This document shows positions 24,442 through 33,012 of a stretch of 64,000 nucleotides of DNA, one piece after another. The stretch covers positions 1 through 64,000 of the forward strand of contig JANQSE010000017.1 in NCBI GenBank assembly GCA_028284195.1. The letters run 5' to 3'. The notes below the pieces were generated by a model that was given only the letters and a program-made list of their open reading frames with translations, did not search any database and was not told the origin of the DNA. Source of the DNA: Balneola sp. (lineage in GTDB: Bacteria; Bacteroidota; Rhodothermia; Balneolales; Balneolaceae). Within the stretch, counting starts at the first letter, position 1; each line of letters starts with the position of its first letter. The position numbers and the translations under genes were made by a program.

Positions 24442-25395
24442 ATGGTTATAATTATTGGAGCAGGGCCTATTGGGCTTGCTACCGGAATTCAATTAAAGCG
24501 TAGAAACATCCCATTCCAGATTATAGAGAAGGGTTGTTTGGTTAGCTCTATTTTTAACTACCCCACCAATATGACTTTTTTCTCTACATCTGATCGATTA
24601 GAAATAGGAGATGTACCTTTCATTTCTCACGGCCCCAAGCCTACCCGAAGCGAAGCGTTGGAATATTATCGCCGTGTAGCAGAAAGTTTTGAGCTTCCCA
24701 TAAATCTATACGAAGAAGTAACATCATTAGAAGGTGAAAACGGAAATTTTACTATTACAACGGATAAAAATGTTTATAAAGCAGAAAAAGTTGTGGTAGC
24801 TACGGGATTTTATGGCAGTGCAAATATGATGAACATCCCTGGTGAAGAACTATCGAAAGTAAAGCACTATTATGATGAGCCCCACCCTTATGCGTGGCAA
24901 AAAGTATTGGTAGTAGGCGGCGGTAATTCTGCAGTAGATGCCGCACTGGAATGCTACCGTGCAGGTGCGGATGTTACCATGGCTGTTAAATACAACACTA
25001 TAAAACCATCTGTTAAATACTGGGTTAAGCCGGATATTGAAAACAGGATAAAAAATGATGAAATAACCGGTTACTTCAACACAACAGTAAAAGAAATTCG
25101 AAAAAAAGAAGTTGTACTTGATACTACGGCCGGCGAAAAAATCATAGAGAACGATTTTGTTCTGGCTATGACTGGCTACCACCCTAACTATCCCTTAATG
25201 GAACACTTACAAATTGAGCTTACCGATGATGAAAAGTGCATGCCTGTATATGAAGAAAACAGCCTTGAAACTAAACGCAAGGGTGTATATGTAGCCGGGG
25301 TTGTATGCGGAGGATTAGACACCAGCCGATTGTTTATTGAAAATTCGAGAGTTCACGCCGACCAGATTGCAGAACATATAGAGCAAAATCTCTAA
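24442..25395 (+). CDS. ypdA: YpdA-family FAD/NAD(P) oxidoreductase (putative bacillithiol disulfide reductase)
   Basis: The 317-residue flavoprotein has an FAD-binding GAGPIGLATGIQL at the N terminus, the YNYPTNMTFFSTSD-like segment characteristic of YpdA, and an NADPH-binding VVGGGNSAVDAALECYRAGA in the middle. YpdA reduces bacillithiol disulfide in Firmicutes and Deinococcus, and related genes occur across Bacteroidetes and Balneolota, which also make bacillithiol. No bsh genes lie in the window, so the thiol use of this organism is inferred. The SRP RNA gene ends 8 bases beyond its stop on the other strand. Confidence 0.85.
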   Translation: MVIIIGAGPIGLATGIQLKRRNIPFQIIEKGCLVSSIFNYPTNMTFFSTSDRLEIGDVPFISHGPKPTRSEALEYYRRVAESFELPINLYEEVTSLEGENGNFTITTDKNVYKAEKVVVATGFYGSANMMNIPGEELSKVKHYYDEPHPYAWQKVLVVGGGNSAVDAALECYRAGADVTMAVKYNTIKPSVKYWVKPDIENRIKNDEITGYFNTTVKEIRKKEVVLDTTAGEKIIENDFVLAMTGYHPNYPLMEHLQIELTDDEKCMPVYEENSLETKRKGVYVAGVVCGGLDTSRLFIENSRVHADQIAEHIEQNL

Positions 25396-25403
25396 AACAA
25401 AAA

Positions 25404-25501
25404 GGGCAAGCGATCTATATCACACCGCTACGACCAAATTACCGCTGCTGCATTCCTGCCCTGACGGAGTTCTAAGGGAGCTGGCTGTATAGGACTTGCC
25501 C
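25404..25501 (-). ncRNA. ffs: Signal recognition particle RNA (4.5S type)
   Basis: On the minus strand the 98-nt sequence begins GGGCAAG and ends CTTGCCC, which pair to close a single long hairpin. The apical part reads GTCAGG-GCA-GGAA-TGC-AGCAGC: it has the GGAA tetraloop, a closing 3-bp stem and the asymmetric AGCAG/CAGG symmetric-loop motif that binds Ffh. The length fits the short bacterial SRP RNA. It targets membrane proteins to SecYEG. It is convergent with ypdA. Confidence 0.92.
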
Positions 25502-25562
25502 AAAAGGACGATGAAGATACGGGAAATGAAGGAGAAGAGTAAACAGTATTTAGAAGTTAGAT

Positions 25563-25607
25563 TTTAGTACTTAGAAAGGACGTGTAAGAGCTTTTCTAAG
25601 TACTAAA
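25563..25607. repeat. Perfect 15-bp inverted repeat between ffs and the cyclase operon
   Basis: TTTAGTACTTAGAAA (25563-25577) and its exact complement (25593-25607) enclose a 15-base loop. Similar TTTAGA/TTAG motifs flank it on both sides (25547-25560 and 25608-25632), so the whole AT-rich segment looks like a short imperfect palindromic element. It could end transcription of the cyclase operon or be a dispersed repeat; there is no T run typical of an intrinsic terminator. Confidence 0.6.
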
Positions 25608-25631
25608 TACTCGATACTAAAAGTCTAAATA

Positions 25632-27827
25632 TTACTTACTCTCCATCACAAATACTCCATCCCAACGTTCGCCGGGCGGGTTTTTCTTGAGCACCCTGGA
25701 GCGATTTATCATTATTTTTGAAGGGTTTGATTTATGAATTTCCAAAGCAAGAGATTGTTTAAATAAGCCGATAGCTTTGTCCCAGTTTTGGCTCAGATAT
25801 GCCTCCATTCCTTGTTCATACAAACCAATACAATCAAATAACATCTGGTTTGCGTCATTTTTCAAATCTGCAACCTGGAACATTTTTACGGGTTGTGTTC
25901 TACCTATCACCACAATGTTATCCAGAAACCTGAATACACAGTCATCACCAAATTTTTCGGCTTCGGTTTTTGTAGCTTCTGTTACCATTGTATATACACC
26001 AAAAGCCTTTGCACCACTTTCGCACCGTGCTGCAAGATTAACATTATCTCCCATCATGGTATAATTAAACCGGCGGTTCGAACCCATGTTTCCCGTAATC
26101 ATGGTGCCGGTATTCATCCCCATTCGGTTTTTCATATTAGCAACAATTTCAGGCCAGCCATCTTTTGCCCATTTTTGCCTTAACCTGATAAGTTCTTTTT
26201 GCATTAGTTGCGATGATACACACGCCCGATAAGCATGATCCTCAAACGGAAGCGGAGCACCAAAAAAAGCAACAATAGCATCACCAATGAATTTGTCCAG
26301 TGTTCCTCCTTTTTCTGTCAGAATATCTGTCATCGCGGTTAGGTATTCATTGATCAGAGTAACTAATTGCCTGGGCTCCATATCCTCAGAGAAAGAGGAA
26401 AAAGCCTCAATATCGCTGAAGAAAGCCGTCATGTAAGTTTCCTCACCCCCCAATTGTGGATCGATTCCCGATTCTACCATTTGCTGCACAAGTGCCGGAG
26501 AAACAAACGTCGAAAACATTCCCTGAATTCTTCGTTTCTCTTTTTCTTCTATAAAGTACTGATAGCCTACTACACTCACCTGTGTTAAAAACAAAACTAA
26601 TACCACCGAAGTAAGATTCAAGAAAATAGCATACTTCAAAAATACCTGGATGGCGACAAATGCATATCCAGAAATCACCACTACCATTGCTAACAAGCCC
26701 CAGCGCGCACCCAAAAATCTGTTAAATAGCACGAGTAATAAACCGGCAAATGCCATGGCAAATAAAACACTGACTGCAGACTGCCTGGCTATATAGCTGC
26801 CATCCAGCATTGTTTGTATGGCATGGGCATGTATTTCATAACCGGGGCGATACAACTCTTTTGTTTCACCAAGTGAATTTGCATCCATTCTAAGAAGAGG
26901 TGTTTTGTAGAAATCCCTGAGTATCGGCATGGTAGCACCTACTATCACTATTTTGTCTTTGAACACACCATCATAGAGTAATCCTGCTTCCAGGTCAGGA
27001 TCTTCAAAAGTATCTACTGGAAAGCCCGCTTCTTTTTCAAACACAGTTGTGTAAGAGGTATCATCAATCACTTTGGAAAAATCGAAGGTTGGAAAGTGGG
27101 CTTCCTCTCCATAGTAATTAATGATAAATGAATTAAGGGCATCTTTTCGAATTCTATATTTGCCTAACTCAAAAAAAGAAGAGCGGTTATTTTGAATTGA
27201 ACTTACTTCGCCCCTGGGCAGATTTTGATATTGTATTAATGTTTCAATACCCAGTTTGTAATAGGTGGAATCGCTGTAGTAAGTACCAAAGGAATATGTT
27301 CGAATTGCTCCGTCAATGTCAGGGTTAACATCTACCAGTGCAACGGGGTTTGGATTGCTGTCGGTAAATATTTTTCGGGGAAACAAAGGTGTTTGCTGAT
27401 CGCTCAAGTTTATGTTTTCATCCCGGAAATCTCCGGCCAAAATCACATTTCCATACTTTCTTATCGCTTCAGCAAAAAGCGTGTCGTTTCTAAGATCGTA
27501 CTGGTCGGGCTGATCAAATATCACATCAAAAACGATCTGCTTAGCTCCTGCCTTATTCAGGTTTTCGATCAACTTTGCATACACATTGGTTGGCCACGGG
27601 AATTTTTCAGGGATATCAAAATCAGATTCATCGCTCATTGCCACCAATACTATTGGAGAGTTTTCTACAGAAAGCGGGCCGCGTATTTCAAACAGAAGAT
27701 CACGAAAATCCAGTTCTACTGAACGAATAGTAGGGATATTTGAAAGTAGCACAGAAAATAAAAAAGCCAAACCCGCAATTACGAGGTAAATACCAAGCGG
27801 CTTTTTCCGGTTTTTTTTAGATGACAT
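25632..27827 (-). CDS. CHASE2-domain sensor adenylate cyclase (class III)
   Basis: The 731-residue inner-membrane protein has one N-terminal membrane helix (about 11-31), a periplasmic CHASE2 domain (about 35-345), three closely spaced helices (about 352-430) and a class III cyclase domain (about 465-640). Metal-binding aspartates are in FFSDIEAFSS and KFIGDAIVAFFG; the Lys of LDKFIGD and the Thr of NYTMMGDNVN are the usual adenine-selecting pair, and NVNLAAR supplies Asn and Arg. The product should be cAMP. A short TPR-like tail follows. It is the last gene of a four-gene operon with an outer-membrane barrel, a FecR protein and a secreted protein. Confidence 0.9.
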   Translation of the reverse strand: MSSKKNRKKPLGIYLVIAGLAFLFSVLLSNIPTIRSVELDFRDLLFEIRGPLSVENSPIVLVAMSDESDFDIPEKFPWPTNVYAKLIENLNKAGAKQIVFDVIFDQPDQYDLRNDTLFAEAIRKYGNVILAGDFRDENINLSDQQTPLFPRKIFTDSNPNPVALVDVNPDIDGAIRTYSFGTYYSDSTYYKLGIETLIQYQNLPRGEVSSIQNNRSSFFELGKYRIRKDALNSFIINYYGEEAHFPTFDFSKVIDDTSYTTVFEKEAGFPVDTFEDPDLEAGLLYDGVFKDKIVIVGATMPILRDFYKTPLLRMDANSLGETKELYRPGYEIHAHAIQTMLDGSYIARQSAVSVLFAMAFAGLLLVLFNRFLGARWGLLAMVVVISGYAFVAIQVFLKYAIFLNLTSVVLVLFLTQVSVVGYQYFIEEKEKRRIQGMFSTFVSPALVQQMVESGIDPQLGGEETYMTAFFSDIEAFSSFSEDMEPRQLVTLINEYLTAMTDILTEKGGTLDKFIGDAIVAFFGAPLPFEDHAYRACVSSQLMQKELIRLRQKWAKDGWPEIVANMKNRMGMNTGTMITGNMGSNRRFNYTMMGDNVNLAARCESGAKAFGVYTMVTEATKTEAEKFGDDCVFRFLDNIVVIGRTQPVKMFQVADLKNDANQMLFDCIGLYEQGMEAYLSQNWDKAIGLFKQSLALEIHKSNPSKIMINRSRVLKKNPPGERWDGVFVMESK

Positions 27828-27832
27828 TCATT

Positions 27833-30574
27833 CTAGAAATTAAACAAGTACCTAAGAGAAACGATACTATCACTCGTATTTCCTGCTCCCGATACGTTAG
27901 TAAAATTCGCATCAAAAATAAAAGAGTGATATTCATTGATGTCGTATTGAGCACCTGCTTGAATTACAAATGTTCCAAATGTTGATTCATTTACCGTTGA
28001 ATCGAGAATGAAATAATCGTTGGTTGGGTCATCATCTGATGCCACCGTTGGTTCAACAACAAGAGGGCGAACTTTGGATTTATTGCTGGTTATTGCCAGC
28101 CGGCCATTTACATTAAGCTTCCCATCCATAAGAAAGTAACTACCACCTGCATACATCCCAAAAATGTTTATATCGGTTTGCCCGCTTCCGGTTTCTGTGT
28201 TATTAAAAGTCATCCCAAACTGAGTTCTCAATCTGATATCAGTAAATCTGCTGGTAAGATTAAGTGTGATTGCCGAACTTTTTACATCGCCAAATGCAAA
28301 TACTTCATCGGTGGTTCTTAGATTGTTGAAGCTTAAAGATGCATCATGCAGAATTTCCAACAGCTCGAATTGCTGGGTAATTGATCCATTGAGGTTAAAC
28401 GTGATACTTTCTTTTGGAATCGGAGTTAATAGTGTATCTATACCATTTATTTCGAAATTTTGTACAGAGGCTTTTTCAAATTCGTCCTGAACATTTGGAT
28501 TGAACCGTACCACGGCATTATCCCGGTTTCGCAGGCGGAGGCCAAAGCTTATTCTGGGCAGTTCTCTGGATACCGGATACCAGCTAAGGTTTGTGCGGTA
28601 TGTTTTAGATTCTGTAGTTGCAGCTTTGTCGTTAGTAACATTGTCTTCCAAAGCTTCATAACCCAGCGTTACATACAATCTGTTCTTAAACATCCTGAAC
28701 CGATCGGTGGCTGTATATCCTGCAATGTCTTTACGAATGGTGGAGTTTGCCAAAGAACTAAAGTTTGGCCCTACCCACCTGTATTGGAGCTTAAAATTAT
28801 TCTTTGGATAATTGATTGACAACTCGGTATTAGAACCAATAATACTTGTTGGAAAAAATGGCTCTGCTTCGGCACTATCAGAATCAATATCTTTTATTCT
28901 CAGGGGCAGAACGTTCATATTCTCATTAATGATGATGAAACGGGATAGTACATCCAGCAAATCCGCATCAGATTGATCTATTTCAAAACCCAGTTCATCA
29001 GCACCTGCTACGGTAAGCGGGCCGCCGTAAATTTCGTTGTTAAGCGCACTAACCATTGTTTCGTTTCTGAGTTGTATTCTGTTTTTCGCAAAACCCATCC
29101 TAAAATCGGCACCTGCTACAAAATTACCCTGAGGGCGTACGTTCCCGGTTTGTATTTCAAGTAATTCAGGATTCTCTTGTAGTTTGTTAATATCCCCGGG
29201 AGTTAAATTACTGCGTAAAGTAGTTGGCCCGTTAAAGAGTGAATTAAAATCCTGAACATTAAAAATTGATGTGGTGTCATCTTCTACCTTCATAGCCTGT
29301 AAACCAAACTGGAATTTCCGCTCATTACCAAAAGCCACACGTCCAGCAGTAATTTTTCTGCTGAAGGTTCCTTTACCCTGGTTTTGATATGTTAGTGTAT
29401 AGGTTGTGTCAACGGGCGGCTGATTGAAATCAGGTTGAACCTCTTCTATTAAAAGTTCATCGTACAAGTTTGTAACTTTTCTATTGAGCTCTCCATGCAC
29501 AAATTGCACATTAAAATTATCCCGCAATACATTCAGCTTTGAATGGATCCCGAATACTCTTCTTCCTGAAATGGTAAACCTTCCCATATTCGGGTAGACA
29601 TGCCCGGCCTGAAATGTCAGCCATTTACCAAGTTCCAGATTTGCCCCAAACCTGTTCTGAGGCTGCAGCCTGTTCGATTCCTGCGAGGTAAAAAATCCAT
29701 TCAGCGAATACCTTAACAATCCATAATTCCCCGAAATATTTGTGCGAGCTGTATAGGCATCATTGGAGTTTTCTCCGATTTCCTGATTCCTTGCTCCCAG
29801 TTCTATACGCCCAATGGGCCTGTGCGCCGGACGGCCTTCCAGGTCTGTAAAACGAGCCCGGGAAGGGTCTATAACTTCAAAATTCCACTCTTCTACCAGA
29901 TATTTTTCTGAGTCTGTTTTATATTCTAACCGCACGGTATAGGTTCCGTTAGTTAACCCTTTGGGTGCATAAGAAATGAAGTATGCACTTGTATCCGCCA
30001 GCTGTGTTACATTTCTGTTGTCTAGATAAAGCTCAAATGTTCCCGGTTCTAAAACAGCTATGTCATAGAAAAGAGCAATCGCTATTACAATATCATCAAA
30101 TATCAATGCCTCTCCCGGCTCCGGCGACAGAATGGTATAGTCTATATTTTGATTACGTTTTTCTGTTCTAGTGATCTCTTCATTGCCGCTTACAATGTTT
30201 ACCCGAACGGGGTTTTCGGAAGGGGAGTTTTCAGGAAAAAAAACCTGGGAGCCTGATCGTAAATTTAGCTGGAAGTAGTATTCTACCACAGCAGCACTAG
30301 CGTCATCAACCTCAAAATCCACAACAAAAGAACCATTTCGAAATTGTATTTCCTGCTGTTGAAAGCCAACACTTTCATCATAGTTATAAAAAAGAAGTGC
30401 TTCCTGAACATCGTTTTGTGTAACACCCGTTACTATAAATTCCAGCGTATTAACCTCGCCCCGAATAATTGCTGTTGGTGCCTGGTGCTGTACCGTAAAT
30501 TGAGCGTTTGCTGCTTGTATAAAAAATATACTGCACGCACAAACTGAGACGATTCTAAGTACCCTGCTTAGCAT
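27833..30574 (-). CDS. Large predicted outer-membrane beta-barrel protein with N-terminal Ig-like segments
   Basis: The 913-residue protein has a signal peptide ending near ANAQF. Residues ~25-260 are beta-rich Ig-like stretches (QHQAPTAIIRGEVNTLEFIV, then DYTILSPEPGEALIFDDIVI), resembling surface fibronectin-like domains. The remainder alternates short polar and aromatic strands (GRIELGARNQEIG, LRYSLNGFFTSQES, LTFQAGHVYPNMGRFTISGRR) and ends in LRYLFNF with the terminal aromatic residue recognised by the Bam machinery. I know of no named family. The start lies 34 bases after the FecR gene stop and the end 5 bases before the cyclase start. Confidence 0.75.
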   Translation of the reverse strand: MLSRVLRIVSVCACSIFFIQAANAQFTVQHQAPTAIIRGEVNTLEFIVTGVTQNDVQEALLFYNYDESVGFQQQEIQFRNGSFVVDFEVDDASAAVVEYYFQLNLRSGSQVFFPENSPSENPVRVNIVSGNEEITRTEKRNQNIDYTILSPEPGEALIFDDIVIAIALFYDIAVLEPGTFELYLDNRNVTQLADTSAYFISYAPKGLTNGTYTVRLEYKTDSEKYLVEEWNFEVIDPSRARFTDLEGRPAHRPIGRIELGARNQEIGENSNDAYTARTNISGNYGLLRYSLNGFFTSQESNRLQPQNRFGANLELGKWLTFQAGHVYPNMGRFTISGRRVFGIHSKLNVLRDNFNVQFVHGELNRKVTNLYDELLIEEVQPDFNQPPVDTTYTLTYQNQGKGTFSRKITAGRVAFGNERKFQFGLQAMKVEDDTTSIFNVQDFNSLFNGPTTLRSNLTPGDINKLQENPELLEIQTGNVRPQGNFVAGADFRMGFAKNRIQLRNETMVSALNNEIYGGPLTVAGADELGFEIDQSDADLLDVLSRFIIINENMNVLPLRIKDIDSDSAEAEPFFPTSIIGSNTELSINYPKNNFKLQYRWVGPNFSSLANSTIRKDIAGYTATDRFRMFKNRLYVTLGYEALEDNVTNDKAATTESKTYRTNLSWYPVSRELPRISFGLRLRNRDNAVVRFNPNVQDEFEKASVQNFEINGIDTLLTPIPKESITFNLNGSITQQFELLEILHDASLSFNNLRTTDEVFAFGDVKSSAITLNLTSRFTDIRLRTQFGMTFNNTETGSGQTDINIFGMYAGGSYFLMDGKLNVNGRLAITSNKSKVRPLVVEPTVASDDDPTNDYFILDSTVNESTFGTFVIQAGAQYDINEYHSFIFDANFTNVSGAGNTSDSIVSLRYLFNF

Positions 30575-30608
30575 TGCTTACTCCTTATTTACCCACGAAA
30601 TCTACCTA

Positions 30609-31352
30609 TCAGTTTCCTTTTTCGTAATAATCAATGGTTATTTCTCTAATTTGCCCGTTGGCATCCCTGAACCTGAACTTGATCTGCTTTTTAACAAGAT
30701 CTTCATCCAGATCATCATAATCATCTTCTAAGCCCTCGATATCATCATCCGAAAGGGCACCAGAATCTATACCATCACCTTGTTCATTAACCTGAGCGTA
30801 CATTTTCTCAAAAAGCGAAATAGTCTCGCCCGATTGAAGAGCGGTTACGTCAACCTGACCTTCTTTTACCCAAACATAACCATCTGATGTACTTCCAAAT
30901 TCCGTTCCTTTAACAGATGCTAATGAACGGGATGTTGATACTTCAAAATCATTATTGCCTTGTGGCTCTACATTCAAAAATATTTCGCCAAGACTTAAAT
31001 CTATCCTGGTATTCGATCTTTTTGAGGTTTTTTCTGTTTCCCCCCTCACAACCAGCAGGGAACGGGGTTTTACCTTTGCAATGCTTTTATCCATAAAAAC
31101 GACCAAAGCATACCCATCTTTATCCGTTCTTAAAGTATCCCCGTCAAAAAGCTGCTCACCTTTATCATTATCCAGGTCCAGAGTTTTCGATTTATCAGCC
31201 GCTCTGTTGTCGATATTAACATTTGGTTTAAATCGCTTCACGAAAGCCAAAGGCCTTTCATTTCCTTTTTCCAGTTCATTGTGTATTGCACCAACCAACA
31301 CAATGAGCGATAGTATCGCAACTAATACCCGTGCCATTCTTAAAGCTTTCAT
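30609..31352 (-). CDS. FecR-domain periplasmic protein
   Basis: The 247-residue protein has one N-terminal hydrophobic segment (VLVAILSLIVLVGAI), probably a membrane anchor, then a FecR-like domain (about 60-190) with the typical LFDGDTLRTDKDGYALVVF, DLSLGEIFLNV and VSTSRSLASVKGTEF motifs. The C-terminal tail is acidic (SDDDIEGLEDDYDDLDEDL) and then basic. Classical FecR proteins contact anti-sigma or TonB partners; here no sigma factor is adjacent. The neighbours are a secreted protein (1 base upstream) and the outer-membrane barrel, a grouping seen with CHASE2 sensors in other bacteria. Confidence 0.88.
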   Translation of the reverse strand: MKALRMARVLVAILSLIVLVGAIHNELEKGNERPLAFVKRFKPNVNIDNRAADKSKTLDLDNDKGEQLFDGDTLRTDKDGYALVVFMDKSIAKVKPRSLLVVRGETEKTSKRSNTRIDLSLGEIFLNVEPQGNNDFEVSTSRSLASVKGTEFGSTSDGYVWVKEGQVDVTALQSGETISLFEKMYAQVNEQGDGIDSGALSDDDIEGLEDDYDDLDEDLVKKQIKFRFRDANGQIREITIDYYEKGN

Positions 31353-31353
31353 C

Positions 31354-32544
31354 TTAATTCCCTCCTGATAAAACTATATCTCCATCCTCAATTTTTCGAA
31401 GAATTTCAGCTAGTATAATAGCCGCCTGGTTACCTGAATAGGTAACACCGTTAATCTCAAAACTTTGCAGTGTGAATCCTGAAGAGGCTAGTTGCTCGAA
31501 TGTTGCATTACCTACAAGCCTCTTTAAAACCTCTTTGGTTTCTTCTGTAATAATAACCGGAGCTTCAGCCTGGCTGGGCTCAGCTAATTTAAAACTCCAT
31601 ATCTCAGAGGTTCTTTCTTCCACATTTACACCAGACTGTATTTCGGTGCTAATCTGCCAGTAATAAATTTGCCCGGGTTCTAATGGTTGTGCACCAGAAG
31701 ATGGAAATTGAAAAGAGCCGCCTGTAACTTTAACATCGAGATTTTCATACTGCAAAAACGAACCCCCTTCCGCAATCGGAGCTGAACTTCTGGCACTTTG
31801 CAATAACGTTTCGGGGCTGTCGCTGGCACTGCCTTTAACAACAAGCAAACGATACTTAATTCCCTGCTCTTCATCCCAGTTAAACTGAGGGAACGGATTA
31901 GTTATTTCCACATTGGCATCTATCACATCTCCCGGGGTTCTTAGAAAAATATCCCTTGCCTCGGCTAAAGGTACACTCCCACCTATTTCTTCCTGCACCG
32001 ATGCAAGATCTACTCTTCCATTCTCATTGGTTACCTGGAAAATTATTACTTCGATAGAGTATGTGTCCGCGGGTAATGTTGTGGAACCATCCAGACTTTC
32101 TATAAATTCATCTCCAAGATTTGTTAACCCACCATCAAACTTAACTCTCTCTTCAATGCCTGGAAACTCATCTGATGACAATGTATTGTTGGTAATATAC
32201 ACTGACTGCATCGGATCTAACGAGAAAGGGAATCCTGGCCTGCTTTTCACATTTAGTATTTCTCCGATTTTACCGGCATTCACTCTTACTTCTATAAAAA
32301 GGTCATTCAAAACTTCATTGGTAAGATTTTGCATAAAACCTGAAACTACCACCGGGCCTCTTCCTTCACTATCTAACCCAAGATTAGTAAGCCCAATTAA
32401 TTGTGAATTACGAAGAAGATCAGAAACCTCAATCTCGAGGCTAAGCACAGGGTCTTGGGCATTTACCACTTTATTTGGAACAAAAGTGATTATAACGAGT
32501 GTCAAACAAATAAGAGCTATTTTGCTCGCAATTACTTTTTTCAT
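31354..32544 (-). CDS. Secreted protein of unknown function, first gene of the CHASE2 operon
   Basis: The 396-residue protein starts with a signal peptide (LICLTLVIITFVPNKVVNAQD). The first part (about 35-200) has a beta-rich pattern with PVVVSGFMQNLTNEVLNDLF and PGFPFSLDPMQSVYITNN; a second part (about 215-320) reads like an Ig-like module (PFPQFNWDEEQGIKYRLLVV, QIYYWQISTE). The C-terminal helix ends DGDIVLSGGN. I recognise no family. The stop is one base before the FecR gene, so the two are translated together. A strong promoter lies about 70 bases upstream. Confidence 0.7.
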   Translation of the reverse strand: MKKVIASKIALICLTLVIITFVPNKVVNAQDPVLSLEIEVSDLLRNSQLIGLTNLGLDSEGRGPVVVSGFMQNLTNEVLNDLFIEVRVNAGKIGEILNVKSRPGFPFSLDPMQSVYITNNTLSSDEFPGIEERVKFDGGLTNLGDEFIESLDGSTTLPADTYSIEVIIFQVTNENGRVDLASVQEEIGGSVPLAEARDIFLRTPGDVIDANVEITNPFPQFNWDEEQGIKYRLLVVKGSASDSPETLLQSARSSAPIAEGGSFLQYENLDVKVTGGSFQFPSSGAQPLEPGQIYYWQISTEIQSGVNVEERTSEIWSFKLAEPSQAEAPVIITEETKEVLKRLVGNATFEQLASSGFTLQSFEINGVTYSGNQAAIILAEILRKIEDGDIVLSGGN

Positions 32545-32611
32545 AAATCCATCCCTTGTTATTAACGAAACCCATTATAATAAATCTCAACCAGCTTTCC
32601 ACTCAAATTTG

Positions 32612-32641
32612 CAAATATAAGGCTGGTTCTAATAATTGCAA
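32612..32641 (-). promoter_or_regulatory. Promoter of the FecR/barrel/CHASE2 operon
   Basis: On the minus strand, TTG (32641-32639), 19 bases, TATATTTG (32619-32612). This is an exact match to the Bacteroidetes TTG-N19-TAnnTTTG promoter, with a leader of about 60 bases before the ATG at 32544. Confidence 0.7.
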
Positions 32642-32773
32642 CACATGGAATAAAACAATGAAAAAAAAGTATTTACACCAAAAAGCAAAGCTAAAAAGGT
32701 TTTTCTGCAAGAATGCCTACAAGGAAACTCCGAACCAATTTTGGCAAATATCTAAAGATTATGGAAATAGATG

Positions 32774-32847
32774 TGGAGCTACAGGGATTCGAACCCTGGA
32801 CCTTCGCGCTGCCAGCGCGACGCTCTAGCCAGCTGAGCTATAGCCCC
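32774..32847 (-). tRNA. tRNA-Ala (anticodon GGC)
   Basis: The minus-strand cloverleaf has acceptor GGGGCTA paired with TAGCTCC, anticodon stem TCGCG/CGCGA around the loop CTGGCAG, and the T loop TTCGAAT. Anticodon GGC reads GCC alanine codons. CCA is not encoded. Confidence 0.95.
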
Positions 32848-32925
32848 TTTTAAAAACATTCAGATGAAAAAATAAATATTTTGCAGACAATTGTGTACTT
32901 CATTTTAAAGAACTTGAAATTTTCT

Positions 32926-32933
32926 TACCTTTG
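32926..32933 (+). promoter_or_regulatory. -7 element (TACCTTTG) of the OmpA/TSP3 gene
   Basis: An exact TAnnTTTG match 80 bases before the OmpA-type gene, downstream of tRNA-Ala. No well-spaced TTG was found. Confidence 0.45.
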
Positions 32934-33012
32934 GCGTTCGAATAATCGCTGTGTGCCAACAGGATAGGTTAAAAATTTTAATTCAAACAATTTAATTCCA
33001 ACGAAATCAATA

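Noticed and set aside
31913-32620. 235-residue plus-strand frame opposite the CHASE2 operon's first gene
   Set aside because: It mirrors the coding frame of the secreted protein and has serine/leucine-rich antisense composition, with no promoter or signal.
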